A stretch of DNA of 64,000 nucleotides. Origin: Marinomonas ushuaiensis DSM 15871. Its GTDB lineage: Bacteria > Pseudomonadota > Gammaproteobacteria > Pseudomonadales > Marinomonadaceae. The number at the start of each line of letters is the position of its first letter. Position 1 is the stretch's first letter. Shown piece after piece: positions 19,031 through 27,205 of this stretch. The stretch spans positions 1 through 64,000 of the forward strand of contig NZ_JAMB01000007.1 of the NCBI RefSeq assembly GCF_000521805.1. The letters run 5' to 3'. The notes under the pieces are model-generated. The model had not been told where the DNA came from. It saw nothing but the letters and a program-made list of their open reading frames with translations, and made no database searches. Position numbers and translations under genes: made by a program.

Positions 19031-19861
19031 TTATTTTACGGCGCCGAATGTAAGGCCTTGGACTAATTGTTTTTGACAGAACCAACCAAATATGACGATT
19101 GGTGCACAGGCTAATGTTGATGCAGCAGATAATTTTGCCCAAAACAAACCTTCAGGGCTTGAATAGGAAGCAATCATCGCTGTTAGCGGTGCAGCATCGG
19201 ATGGCGTTAAGTTAAGGGACCAGAATGCTTCGTTCCAACATAGAACGATAGACAGCAAGGCGGTAGATGAAATCGCACCAAGGGATAAAGGCAGTACCAC
19301 TTTCACAATTTCGTCCCACGGTGTTGCGCCATCCATTCGAGCGGCTTCTAAGATTTCTTTTGGTAAATCCTTGAAGTAAGAAAACAGCATCCACACGATA
19401 ATAGGAAGGTTCATTAACGTGAATATAATGACCAAGGCCGCACGTGTATCTAGTAGTCCGTAATCACGGCTTAATAGATAAATCGGCATCAATACACCAA
19501 CAGCAGGAAGCATCTTGGTGGAAAGCATCCAAAGCAAAATATCTTTTGTGCGTTTGCCAGGAAAGAAAGCCATTGAGTAAGCCGCTGGAATCGCAATGAT
19601 CAAAGCTAGAATTGTCGAACCAAATGACGTAATTACAGAGTTAAGAGCATGCTTGACATAATCGCTGCGTTCTTGAACTTCTACATAGTTTTCTAACGTT
19701 GGCTCAAAAAATAATGCTGGAGGAACAGAGATAGCCTGTAACTCTGTTTTAAATGAGGTAATAAACATCCAAAAAATTGGAAAAAATAGTACCAAGGCAA
19801 CAGACCATGCAAATAGGCCTGTTAAGAAAGTTTTGAATTTGCGTTGTTGATTAAGAGTCAT
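19031..19861 (-). CDS. mtlG: Polyol ABC importer permease (MtlG type)
   Basis: This 276-residue inner-membrane protein has six predicted membrane spans, beginning with a long hydrophobic segment near residues 12-35. It carries the EAA loop EAARMDGATPWDEIVKVVLPLSLG (about 168-191), which contacts the ATPase. The MalG-like length and short N-terminus mark it as the second permease of a CUT1 heterodimer. It lies 10 bp after mtlF and 18 bp before mtlK, in the mtlEFGKD operon. Confidence 0.92.
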   Translation of the reverse strand: MTLNQQRKFKTFLTGLFAWSVALVLFFPIFWMFITSFKTELQAISVPPALFFEPTLENYVEVQERSDYVKHALNSVITSFGSTILALIIAIPAAYSMAFFPGKRTKDILLWMLSTKMLPAVGVLMPIYLLSRDYGLLDTRAALVIIFTLMNLPIIVWMLFSYFKDLPKEILEAARMDGATPWDEIVKVVLPLSLGAISSTALLSIVLCWNEAFWSLNLTPSDAAPLTAMIASYSSPEGLFWAKLSAASTLACAPIVIFGWFCQKQLVQGLTFGAVK

Positions 19862-19871
19862 CGTATTTACC

Positions 19872-20732
19872 TCACACCGTTAGGTTTTTGCCAACGGCAC
19901 GAATTAAGAAAAAGGCGACGATATTCGCAAGTACTACAGCAAGTAAACCACCAGCGGAAGCCGTACCAACATCAAATTGAAGAAGGGCTTGGTTATAAAT
20001 TAAGTAAGTTAAATTTGTGCTGTCGTAACCTGGACCACCATTCGTAGAAACAAGAATCTCGGCAAAAACAGCCAATAGAAAAATTGTTTCGATCATTACC
20101 ACAACCGCGATAGGGCGTGCTAAATGAGGAATCGTTAGATAGCGGAAAATATGCAGGCCTGTCGCGCCATCCATTTGGGCCGCTTCTTTCTGTTCTGTGT
20201 CTTGTGACTGTAACGCGGTTACAAATACCAGGATGGCAAAAGGAAGCCACTGCCAACTGACCATCATAATGATAGACATCAATGGGTGATTGGATAGCCA
20301 GTCAATAGGCTCAAGCCCAAATGAGGTTGATATCCATGCAAAAATCCCATAAACAGGATTCATCATCATATTCTTCCATATTAAGGCGTTAACTGTTGGC
20401 ATGATGAAAAAAGGCGAGATTAATAAAACACGCACAATGCCTTGGCCATAGAAAGGCTTGTCAATTAATGCGGATAACATGACACCAAATACCACGGTGA
20501 TAAACAACACTGACAGTAGCAGGATTAATGTATTCGCAACCGCTGGCATGAAGGCTGGGTCTGTGATGAAAAATTCAAAATTCTCCCAACCAACAAAGCC
20601 ATTCTGATCAGGATTGTACAAACTGAATTCGATTGTAGAAAAATAAATGGTCATGGACAAAGGAATGATCATCCAAGCTAAAAGCAGGATGACAGACGGC
20701 GCCATTAATAAGCGAGTGATTGAACGCTTCAT
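19872..20732 (-). CDS. mtlF: Polyol ABC importer permease (MtlF type)
   Basis: This 286-residue protein is the MalF-like partner permease. It has six hydrophobic spans, a periplasmic loop near FVGWENFEFFITDP (about residues 46-59) typical of the family, and the EAA loop KEAAQMDGATGLHIFRYLTIPHL near residues 182-204. It is the first permease gene after the binding-protein gene, from which it is separated by 99 bp containing a perfect hairpin, so expression may be lower than that of mtlE. Confidence 0.92.
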   Translation of the reverse strand: MKRSITRLLMAPSVILLLAWMIIPLSMTIYFSTIEFSLYNPDQNGFVGWENFEFFITDPAFMPAVANTLILLLSVLFITVVFGVMLSALIDKPFYGQGIVRVLLISPFFIMPTVNALIWKNMMMNPVYGIFAWISTSFGLEPIDWLSNHPLMSIIMMVSWQWLPFAILVFVTALQSQDTEQKEAAQMDGATGLHIFRYLTIPHLARPIAVVVMIETIFLLAVFAEILVSTNGGPGYDSTNLTYLIYNQALLQFDVGTASAGGLLAVVLANIVAFFLIRAVGKNLTV

Positions 20733-20790
20733 GTTATATATCTCTTATTATAAGCAGAAAATCTCGCCCTGAAAGCGGACGATTTAAGGT

Positions 20791-20818
20791 AGAAATAGGG
20801 CTAAATAGCCCTATTTCT
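20791..20818 (-). repeat. Perfect hairpin between mtlE and mtlF
   Basis: A 12-bp perfect inverted repeat (20791-20802 with 20807-20818) with a 4-base loop lies 14 bp past the mtlE stop. There is no long U-run after it, so it is more likely a 3' mRNA stabiliser or weak attenuator than a full terminator. Confidence 0.75.
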
Positions 20819-20831
20819 TAGTCGGTCTAGA

Positions 20832-22151
20832 TTAATAGTATTTTGCACGACGCATTTGGCGATCTGCTGAAACGTTCGCAGATTTTAATGCTTGATCAAC
20901 TGACATAGAGCCAGACAGCGCGCCTGAAATCATTTGACCTGCTGTTGTACCAATGGCTTGGAACTCAGGAATAGCCGCAAACTGAACACCAACATAAGGC
21001 GATGGTTTCAGTGTGCTGTCGGTTGGATCAGCGGAGTTAATTGCTTTCAGCTCAGCTTCAGCAAAAACAGCGGCTTTCTGGAATTTAGCGTTTTCATAAG
21101 TACTTGTACGGGTACCAGTTGGCACTGCTGCCCAGCCATTCGTTTCACCGACTAGCTCAATGTACTCTTTAGATGTAGCCCAACGAACGAAAGTTTGTGC
21201 GGCTTCTGCTTTCTTAGTCGCTGCCGGAATAGCTAGAGACCAAGACCATAACCAGTTAGCGCCTTTCTCTGTTGCGCTGATTGGAGACTGTGCGAAACCA
21301 ACTTGGTCGGCTACTTTACTTTGAGCAGGGTCTGTTACGAAAGAAGCGGCAATCGTCGCATCAATCCACATGCCACAACGTCCTTCATTGAATAGCGCTA
21401 AGCTTTCATTGAAACTGTTGCTGCTTGAACCTGGAGGGCCATATTTAGTCACTAGGTCAACATAGAAATTAACCGCTTGCTTCCATTCTTTTGATTCAAG
21501 TTGAGGTTTCCAATCTTCATCGAACCAGCGAGCACCAAATGAGTTTGCAATGGTTGTGACAAGCGCCATATTATCGCCCCAGCCTGCTTTACCGCGTAGA
21601 CAAATACCGTAAACGCCTTCATCTGGATTATGTACTGCTGCAGCGACATCGCGAATGTGTTCCCAGCTATCGCGGTCGCTAACTGTCATGCCTGCATCTT
21701 TCACTAAGTCTTTACGGTACATCACCATAGAGCTTTCACCATAGAAAGGCGCTGCATATAGCGTTCCTTCATGAGATAAACCTTGGCGAATAGAAGGAAG
21801 GATATCGTCAACGTCATAGCTTCCGCTAACATCAACGGGTGTTAACCAACCACGGTCACCCCAAATAGGTGCTTCGTACATACCGATAGTCATGACGTCA
21901 TAAAGCCCACTTTTATTGGCAATATCTTGTGTGACATTTTGACGTAAGATATTTTCTTCCAAAGTTACCCATTTCACTTTGATGTCAGGGTGAGCTTTTT
22001 CGAATGCTGGTGTGAGTTTTTGCATTTCGATCATGTGGCCGTTGTTTACAGTAGCCACAGTGATTTGAGTTTCTGCGAGAGCGCTGGCAGCTGACATTGC
22101 GGCACTGAGAGATACTGCGCAAGCAAGCGTTGTTTTGGTAAGGTTTTTCAT
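20832..22151 (-). CDS. mtlE: Polyol ABC importer substrate-binding protein (MtlE/SmoE type)
   Basis: This 439-residue periplasmic protein binds the polyol and delivers it to MtlFG. A signal peptide is clear: a lysine-containing start, a hydrophobic core and cleavage after ALA near residue 26. The mature part is a family 1 solute-binding protein with TPAFEKAHPDIKVKWV near the start and WLWSWSLAIPAATKKAEAAQTFVRWATS in the C-lobe, like sorbitol/mannitol binding proteins. The start has a GGGGAAAA ribosome site. It is first gene of the operon, preceded by a 326-bp region with a candidate operator. Confidence 0.93.
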   Translation of the reverse strand: MKNLTKTTLACAVSLSAAMSAASALAETQITVATVNNGHMIEMQKLTPAFEKAHPDIKVKWVTLEENILRQNVTQDIANKSGLYDVMTIGMYEAPIWGDRGWLTPVDVSGSYDVDDILPSIRQGLSHEGTLYAAPFYGESSMVMYRKDLVKDAGMTVSDRDSWEHIRDVAAAVHNPDEGVYGICLRGKAGWGDNMALVTTIANSFGARWFDEDWKPQLESKEWKQAVNFYVDLVTKYGPPGSSSNSFNESLALFNEGRCGMWIDATIAASFVTDPAQSKVADQVGFAQSPISATEKGANWLWSWSLAIPAATKKAEAAQTFVRWATSKEYIELVGETNGWAAVPTGTRTSTYENAKFQKAAVFAEAELKAINSADPTDSTLKPSPYVGVQFAAIPEFQAIGTTAGQMISGALSGSMSVDQALKSANVSADRQMRRAKYY

Positions 22152-22477
22152 AGGTTTTCCCCAGTTTGGAGTTTATTTGTTTTTATATAATCAGACCTAA
22201 TGCTTGATAATAGATAACCAAGTGGACATTAATATAGGTCATCTTGTAATTGACCCGTTAATACATAAATAGCCAATATTTGTACTATTTTGTTTCATTT
22301 TAGAGTTAATGCTAAAAATAGAGTCAAAATAATACTTTTTAATCCCTATTCTAATCATCTTATCTCTTTGTATAGTAAGGGTTTGTCTGATAGAGAACAG
22401 TTAACTATCGTAAGTGTTTTGGTTTTTTTGTTAATAAATTAGATATAATAAAAACATTCTATCTAATGGGTGATTTC
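22152..22477. promoter_or_regulatory. Divergent mtlE/sdhE control region
   Basis: This 326-bp AT-rich stretch holds no gene. It contains an inverted repeat GGTCA-N9-TGACC at 22237-22255, about 90 bp before mtlE, and a TATAAT box at 22444-22449 correctly placed for sdhE. This is also where the polyol cluster would join the conserved sdhE block. Confidence 0.55.
22237..22255. promoter_or_regulatory. Candidate operator upstream of mtlE
   Basis: GGTCA and TGACC arms are separated by 9 bases. The position fits a regulator of mtlE, but AraC-family proteins more often use direct repeats, so the identity of the binder is open. Confidence 0.35.
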
Positions 22478-22753
22478 ATGAGTGAAACAGCAGAATCATT
22501 AAGTTTTAAACGTTTAAAGTGGCATTGTCGTCGAGGTATGTTGGAGTTGGATCTTCTTTTAGAGCCGTTTCTAGATGAGGTTTTTTTAACCTTGGACGAA
22601 GAGGATAAGGCTCGCTTTTATAAGCTCATTGAAAGTGAAGATCAGGATCTTTTTCTTTGGTTTATGCAAACAGAAGTGCCTCAAGATCCAGACCTTGCCC
22701 GCATTGTTGATATTATTGTGACTCGTGTACAGCCAGCAAACAGTCGAGCTTAA
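22478..22753 (+). CDS. sdhE: FAD assembly factor SdhE
   Basis: SdhE is a small cytoplasmic protein that promotes covalent FAD attachment to succinate dehydrogenase SdhA. The 91-residue product carries the defining RGMLELD motif (E. coli RGxxELD) near residue 21 and the family's all-helical pattern, including the LWFM segment. The ATG at 22478 follows GGGTGA; a frame start at 22466 has no ribosome site. The next gene, ygfX, begins inside its last codons, the same pairing as in E. coli. Succinate dehydrogenase itself is not in the window. Confidence 0.95.
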   Translation: MSETAESLSFKRLKWHCRRGMLELDLLLEPFLDEVFLTLDEEDKARFYKLIESEDQDLFLWFMQTEVPQDPDLARIVDIIVTRVQPANSRA

Positions 22754-23177
22754 AGGCTCTTGGATCGGTGCACTTTTGTGGCTTGTTGTCACTGTATTGT
22801 CTGCCGGTTTACTTCAGCTTTATTGGATGCCTGTGATTTGGCGAGTATCCATCCTCTCTATGATGGGATTCACCGTCGCATTTTTGTTTTTTCGTGTTAT
22901 TTATCAAGAAGTGAAGCAGCAAATTGGTATTGAAAATTCAGATGTTTTTTTATTTAAAAAAGAATGCCTTATACCGTTAGAGTTTGTTCGGGCAAACGGC
23001 ATTCAACTGATTGCCAAAATGCATCGAGAGAATAAAATATTAGATGTGGTATGGCCTGCGTATAAAGTGATTTATCGAGACAGTGTTAGTCGTGATGATT
23101 ATCAGAGGCTACGCTCTTTTGCGGCGCAACAGATTTTGTTGCGCCGCAGTGAAGAGGCAAAGAAACGCTATAGCTGA
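22725..23177 (+). CDS. ygfX: YgfX-like inner-membrane protein
   Basis: This 150-residue protein begins with GTG at 22725, overlapping the end of sdhE by 29 bp in another frame. It has two adjacent hydrophobic segments near residues 13-33 and 38-58 and a soluble C-terminal half rich in charged residues, like YgfX (CptA), whose gene follows sdhE in E. coli and which has been described as the toxin of a CptAB pair affecting cell shape. Sequence conservation in this family is low, so the call rests on topology, length and position. The 3' part carries a perfect GC-rich 10-bp inverted repeat at 23121-23147. Confidence 0.72.
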   Translation: MYSQQTVELKGSWIGALLWLVVTVLSAGLLQLYWMPVIWRVSILSMMGFTVAFLFFRVIYQEVKQQIGIENSDVFLFKKECLIPLEFVRANGIQLIAKMHRENKILDVVWPAYKVIYRDSVSRDDYQRLRSFAAQQILLRRSEEAKKRYS

Positions 23178-23194
23178 TTACAGAGGTCGAATCA

Positions 23195-24790
23195 TCATTC
23201 CGTTCGTTCTGGCGCTAATATAGTGGGTGTGCTATCGGCTTGTTTTTCAGGATAATCTAATGTGAAGTGCAGTCCGCGACTTTCTTTTCTGGACATGGCT
23301 GAGCGTATAATTAAATCGGCCACCATAGCAAGATTGCGCAATTCGAGTAAATCATTCGATACTTTGTAGTTGGTGTAGAATTCTTGAATTTCGGAAAGCA
23401 GTAAGTCTACTCGGTGTTTTGCTCGTAGAAGTCGTTTGTCTGTTCGGACAATCCCGACATAATCCCACATGAAGCGTCTTAGTTCTTGCCAGTTATGTGT
23501 AATAACAACGTCTTCATCTGAGTTCGTTACCTTACTTTCATCCCAATCAGGAATTTCAATTTGGCTTGTGTCTTGGTGTTTTTCTAGTATGTCTTTGGCC
23601 GCTGATCGAGCAAATACAATGCACTCTAATAAGGAGTTACTCGCTAAGCGGTTTGCACCATGCAATCCTGTGTAAGCGGTTTCACCAATGGCATAAAGGT
23701 TTTCAATATCGGTCGCACTGTGTTGGTTTACCACAACGCCACCACATGTGTAATGCGCGGCAGGAACAACAGGAATTGGTCCTTTCGTCATGTCGTGACC
23801 ATATTCTAAACAGCGCTTATAAATCGTTGGGAAGTGTTCTTTGATAAAATCTTCGTCTTTATGAGAAATATCTAGAAGTACATAATGTATGCCCAAACGC
23901 TTCATTTCATGGTCAATGGCTCTGGCGACAATATCACGAGGCGCTAATTCAGCGCGATGATCAAATTTCGACATGAATTGAGAGCCATCAGGCAGTAATA
24001 GTTTGCCGCCTTCTCCGCGAACGGCTTCCGAGATTAAGAAGGTTTTGGCTTTTGCGTCGTACAGGCAAGTTGGATGGAACTGATTAAATTCCATGTTGGC
24101 AACTCGGCAACCCGCTCGCCAAGCCATGGCAATGCCGTCACCTGATGCTGTGTCAGGGTTGCTTGTATAAAGATAAACTTTGCTGCTGCCGCCACATGCT
24201 AAGGACACAAAGCCGCCATGAAATACTTCTATAACGTCATCGTCCAAGTTAAGTGCATACACACCAACCGCACGATTCGGGCCGTCAAGACCAAGCTTTT
24301 TCGTCGTCACAATGTCTATGGCAACACGATCTGGGTAAAATTCGATGTTAGGGTGATTTGTTGCATTTTTGATAAGCGTTTTTGAAATCGCTAATCCTGT
24401 CGCATCAGCACTGTGAATAATACGTCTGTGGCTGTGTCCGCCTTCTTTTGTCAGGTGGTATTCTTCGCTTTCCCCATATCGAGTAAAAGGAACGCCTTCA
24501 GAGATAAGCCAATCAATGCTTTCTTTAGAGTGCTCGACAGTAAAACGAATGGCTTCAGGGTCGCCAAGTTCTACACCGGCATCGATTGTGTCGTTAATAT
24601 GAGAATCAATTGTGTCTTTATCAGACAGCACTGCCGCAACGCCGCCTTGAGCATATAAAGTGGAGCCTTCGCGTATGTCAGCTTTTGTTAATATAGCCAC
24701 TCGATGGTGGTTTGCTAACTCAAGAGCCAGTGTTAACCCAGCTGCTCCGGCGCCAATAATGACGATGTCGTGTTGATAATGTCGACTCAT
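23195..24790 (-). CDS. nadB: L-aspartate oxidase
   Basis: NadB oxidises L-aspartate to iminoaspartate, the first step of de novo NAD synthesis, using FAD and oxygen or fumarate. The 531-residue protein starts with the FAD-binding IIGAGAAGLTLALELA (about residues 11-26), then STLYAQGGVAAVL, the covalent-flavin-free HSHRRIIHSAD region, EFNQFHPTCLY and the C-terminal helical bundle with ELRRFMWDYVGIVR. It is divergent from rpoE and convergent with ygfX, an arrangement shared with E. coli and Pseudomonas. The nadA and nadC genes are not in the window. Confidence 0.97.
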   Translation of the reverse strand: MSRHYQHDIVIIGAGAAGLTLALELANHHRVAILTKADIREGSTLYAQGGVAAVLSDKDTIDSHINDTIDAGVELGDPEAIRFTVEHSKESIDWLISEGVPFTRYGESEEYHLTKEGGHSHRRIIHSADATGLAISKTLIKNATNHPNIEFYPDRVAIDIVTTKKLGLDGPNRAVGVYALNLDDDVIEVFHGGFVSLACGGSSKVYLYTSNPDTASGDGIAMAWRAGCRVANMEFNQFHPTCLYDAKAKTFLISEAVRGEGGKLLLPDGSQFMSKFDHRAELAPRDIVARAIDHEMKRLGIHYVLLDISHKDEDFIKEHFPTIYKRCLEYGHDMTKGPIPVVPAAHYTCGGVVVNQHSATDIENLYAIGETAYTGLHGANRLASNSLLECIVFARSAAKDILEKHQDTSQIEIPDWDESKVTNSDEDVVITHNWQELRRFMWDYVGIVRTDKRLLRAKHRVDLLLSEIQEFYTNYKVSNDLLELRNLAMVADLIIRSAMSRKESRGLHFTLDYPEKQADSTPTILAPERTE

Positions 24791-24943
24791 TGTATTGATC
24801 TAATTAGTGACTGAAGAATGAATGTTACTATTGTTGTTGATAGATAGTGAATACTTTATGGCAACGTATTTTGAATATTCACCGTATTCTTCTTTAGAAT
24901 AAGGCATAATTTCTCTAAATAGATGGTTTGGTAGCATGGCGTG

Positions 24944-24971
24944 GGAACTCGCCAAGTTGATTGTTGTCTTC
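24944..24971 (+). promoter_or_regulatory. Candidate sigma-E promoter of rpoE
   Basis: GGAACTC at 24944-24950 matches the sigma-E -35 element (GGAACTT) at all but the last base. After 16 bases comes TCTTC at 24967-24971, like the -10 element TCTGA. The position about 50 bp before rpoE fits the autoregulation known for rpoE/algU. Confidence 0.65.
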
Positions 24972-25022
24972 TCTTGTAAGAAACAAGGGCACAGATAATT
25001 AAGGTTTTAGTATGAGGTGCCT

Positions 25023-25610
25023 ATGCAACCCGAAACGTCTTCTGATCAGGCGTTAGTTGAAAAAGTACAGCAGGGTGACAAGCGGGCTTTCGATCTGTTG
25101 GTCCTCAAATATCAATATAAAGTCATTGGGTTAATTGGACGTTATGTTCAAGACAGAAGCGAAGCATTAGATGTTGCGCAAGAAAGTTTTATCAAAGCCT
25201 ATCGAGCGATAGGTAGCTTTCGCGGAGAGAGCGCTTTTTATACCTGGCTATATCGTATTGCTGTTAATACGGCCAAAAACTATTTAGTCAGCCGCTCACG
25301 TCGACCACCAGAGTCAGATGTGGAGCTTGATAACGAAGATGTTTTTAGTGTCTATGAATCTTTGACTGACATTGCGACGCCTGAAGCACAGTTAAATCGT
25401 GACCGGCTTGAAGCCGCAATTAATCAGGCGATTAAAGAGTTACCTGAAGAGTTGCGCAGCGCATTAACCTTGCGTGAATTTGATGGCTTAAGTTACGAAG
25501 ATATTTCTTTAATTATGGAATGCCCTGTTGGGACAGTCCGGTCACGAATTTTTCGAGCTCGAGAAGCGATAGAAAAGCATATACATCCATTAATGGGTGC
25601 AGGAGAGTAA
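25023..25610 (+). CDS. rpoE: RNA polymerase sigma-E factor (RpoE/AlgU)
   Basis: This extracytoplasmic-function sigma factor directs envelope stress genes. Region 2 (about residues 20-90) has FDLLVLKYQYKV, the -10 recognition helix area ALDVAQESFIKAYRAIGSFRGESAFYTWLYRIAVNTAKNYL, and region 4 (about 130-185) has LREFDGLSYEDISLIM and GTVRSRIFRAREAI. The ATG at 25023 follows GAGG with a 5-base spacer; the frame also opens two codons earlier with GTG. It gives 195 residues, the normal length. rseA, rseB, rseC and a DegP-type protease follow, giving the complete MucABCD-like set. Confidence 0.97.
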   Translation: MQPETSSDQALVEKVQQGDKRAFDLLVLKYQYKVIGLIGRYVQDRSEALDVAQESFIKAYRAIGSFRGESAFYTWLYRIAVNTAKNYLVSRSRRPPESDVELDNEDVFSVYESLTDIATPEAQLNRDRLEAAINQAIKELPEELRSALTLREFDGLSYEDISLIMECPVGTVRSRIFRAREAIEKHIHPLMGAGE

Positions 25611-25612
25611 TC

Positions 25613-26221
25613 ATGGCTGCTTTAAACGATCAACCCCTAGATAAACGTTCTAGTTTGTCTGCGATGTTTGATGGCGAAGCGACTGATAAAGATGTGGAAT
25701 GCTTGTTAAGTACCGATAGCGGTGAACTAAGTCGCCAGCTAGAAAGTTTCCACCTAATACAGCAAACACTGCATAAAGATTCAAAAGTAGCGGTAGCTCT
25801 AGAAGACAGTTTGGTCTTGGGCGTTCGTGCGCAAATTGACGCAGAAGATTTGGCTACTGGTAACAAGCTCATTCCTTTTGTCTTGCCGACTACAAAGGTT
25901 GATGTGAAAGCATCTCGTCCTGCTTGGAAAGTTATGTTTTCGAGTATGGCTGTTGCTGCGAGTGTTACTTTTGTGATTATTTTTGGTGGTAATGCGTTGT
26001 TAACACCAGATACAGGAAACCTTAATTTAACAGCCAATGTTAAGTCACCAGTAACGACTAATACGGTTACATCATTGGCGGAATTGAATAAAGAAGGGCT
26101 GCAGCTAGATAATATTCGATTGCAAAACTATCTGCGTCAGCATGCCGAGCAAGCATCAATGACGGTTGGGCAGGGCATGATTCCTATGGCTCGTGTCGTC
26201 AGTTATCCAGTGAAAGAGTAA
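25613..26221 (+). CDS. rseA: Anti-sigma-E factor RseA (MucA)
   Basis: RseA holds sigma-E inactive at the inner membrane until it is cleaved under envelope stress. The 202-residue protein has an N-terminal sigma-binding domain opening with SSLSAMFDGEATD, a single membrane span at about residues 107-126, and a periplasmic tail where RseB binds. The ATG at 25613 lies 2 bp after the rpoE stop, with AGGAG as ribosome site; the frame reaches back into rpoE but that part is not RseA-like. The tail ends in RVVSYPVKE rather than a simple YxF protease-sensing motif. Confidence 0.93.
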   Translation: MAALNDQPLDKRSSLSAMFDGEATDKDVECLLSTDSGELSRQLESFHLIQQTLHKDSKVAVALEDSLVLGVRAQIDAEDLATGNKLIPFVLPTTKVDVKASRPAWKVMFSSMAVAASVTFVIIFGGNALLTPDTGNLNLTANVKSPVTTNTVTSLAELNKEGLQLDNIRLQNYLRQHAEQASMTVGQGMIPMARVVSYPVKE

Positions 26222-26224
26222 TTT

Positions 26225-27187
26225 ATGGCATTGTTTCTACCATTACGTGCTTGTGTTATTGCGCTAATTCTTGTCGTTGCTGGTAATGTTGTTGCGAGCA
26301 GTTCGACACCAGAAGCACTGCAATTGCTACGTAATATGACCCAGTCATTTTCTACTTTAAGTTATGACGGCGTGTTTATTCATTCTGAATCTGTGCATAT
26401 GAACAGTATGCGTGTTCGTCATGATTCAATGGGTGGCGTCGAGTATGAAAGCTTGGTGGATTTGGATGGCGATAAAATAGAAGTGTTACGTATTGGCGAC
26501 AAAATTATTTGTGTTTATCCAAATGAATTAGTGGCGAATATGCAAACACCATTTAAACCGCCGTTTAAACGTTTCAAAGAGGTTGAAAGCGACCGCTTAA
26601 TGAAAGGTTATGAGATGGTTGTGAATTCTCACAGTCATCGTGTAGCTGGGCGCGATGCAATCGTTATAAAACTTATCCCAAAAGACGCTTATCGTTATGG
26701 TCATGAATTTTGGTTGGATAAAGAAAACCACTTTTTATTAAAACATGACATGATTCGAACAGACGGTAAGTTGCTTGAGCGCATACAATTCACCTCTGTT
26801 AATTTTTCTCCTGACTTGAAACGTGCTGATTTTGTCCCCAAAAAAGGGAGTTATCAGGAACCTATTATTGAATCTCAGCCAAGACGAATTAAAAACTTAT
26901 GGCAATTTGATTGGCTTCCAGAGGGTTTCTCTCTTGTTTGGCCAGAAGCCCGCTCTTTGAATCACGGCACCAGTATGCTGTTGTTATCGGATGGAATGGC
27001 AACTGTGTCTGTCTTTGTTGAGCCAACATTACAAGCCAAAGCTATGTCTATGTTGAGTATGGGGGCAACTATCGCAGGAGAGCGTAGTTTTAAAGTAGAC
27101 GATCAATTCTACTTGCTAACCATGGTAGGTGAAGTGCCTGAAACGACTATAGAGAAATTGATGGCTGTATTGATGCCAAGGCTCTAA
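26225..27187 (+). CDS. rseB: Sigma-E regulatory protein RseB (MucB)
   Basis: RseB is a periplasmic protein that shields RseA from DegS cleavage and releases it on sensing displaced lipopolysaccharide or lipoproteins. A signal peptide covers about residues 1-24. The N-terminal domain (LRNMTQSFSTLSYDGVFIH near 35-55) has the LolA-like fold, and a C-terminal domain begins near residue 210. At 320 residues it has the usual length. It starts 3 bp after rseA, consistent with coupled translation. Confidence 0.94.
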   Translation: MALFLPLRACVIALILVVAGNVVASSSTPEALQLLRNMTQSFSTLSYDGVFIHSESVHMNSMRVRHDSMGGVEYESLVDLDGDKIEVLRIGDKIICVYPNELVANMQTPFKPPFKRFKEVESDRLMKGYEMVVNSHSHRVAGRDAIVIKLIPKDAYRYGHEFWLDKENHFLLKHDMIRTDGKLLERIQFTSVNFSPDLKRADFVPKKGSYQEPIIESQPRRIKNLWQFDWLPEGFSLVWPEARSLNHGTSMLLLSDGMATVSVFVEPTLQAKAMSMLSMGATIAGERSFKVDDQFYLLTMVGEVPETTIEKLMAVLMPRL

Positions 27188-27205
27188 TGCTATTAAGGTA
27201 ACAAA

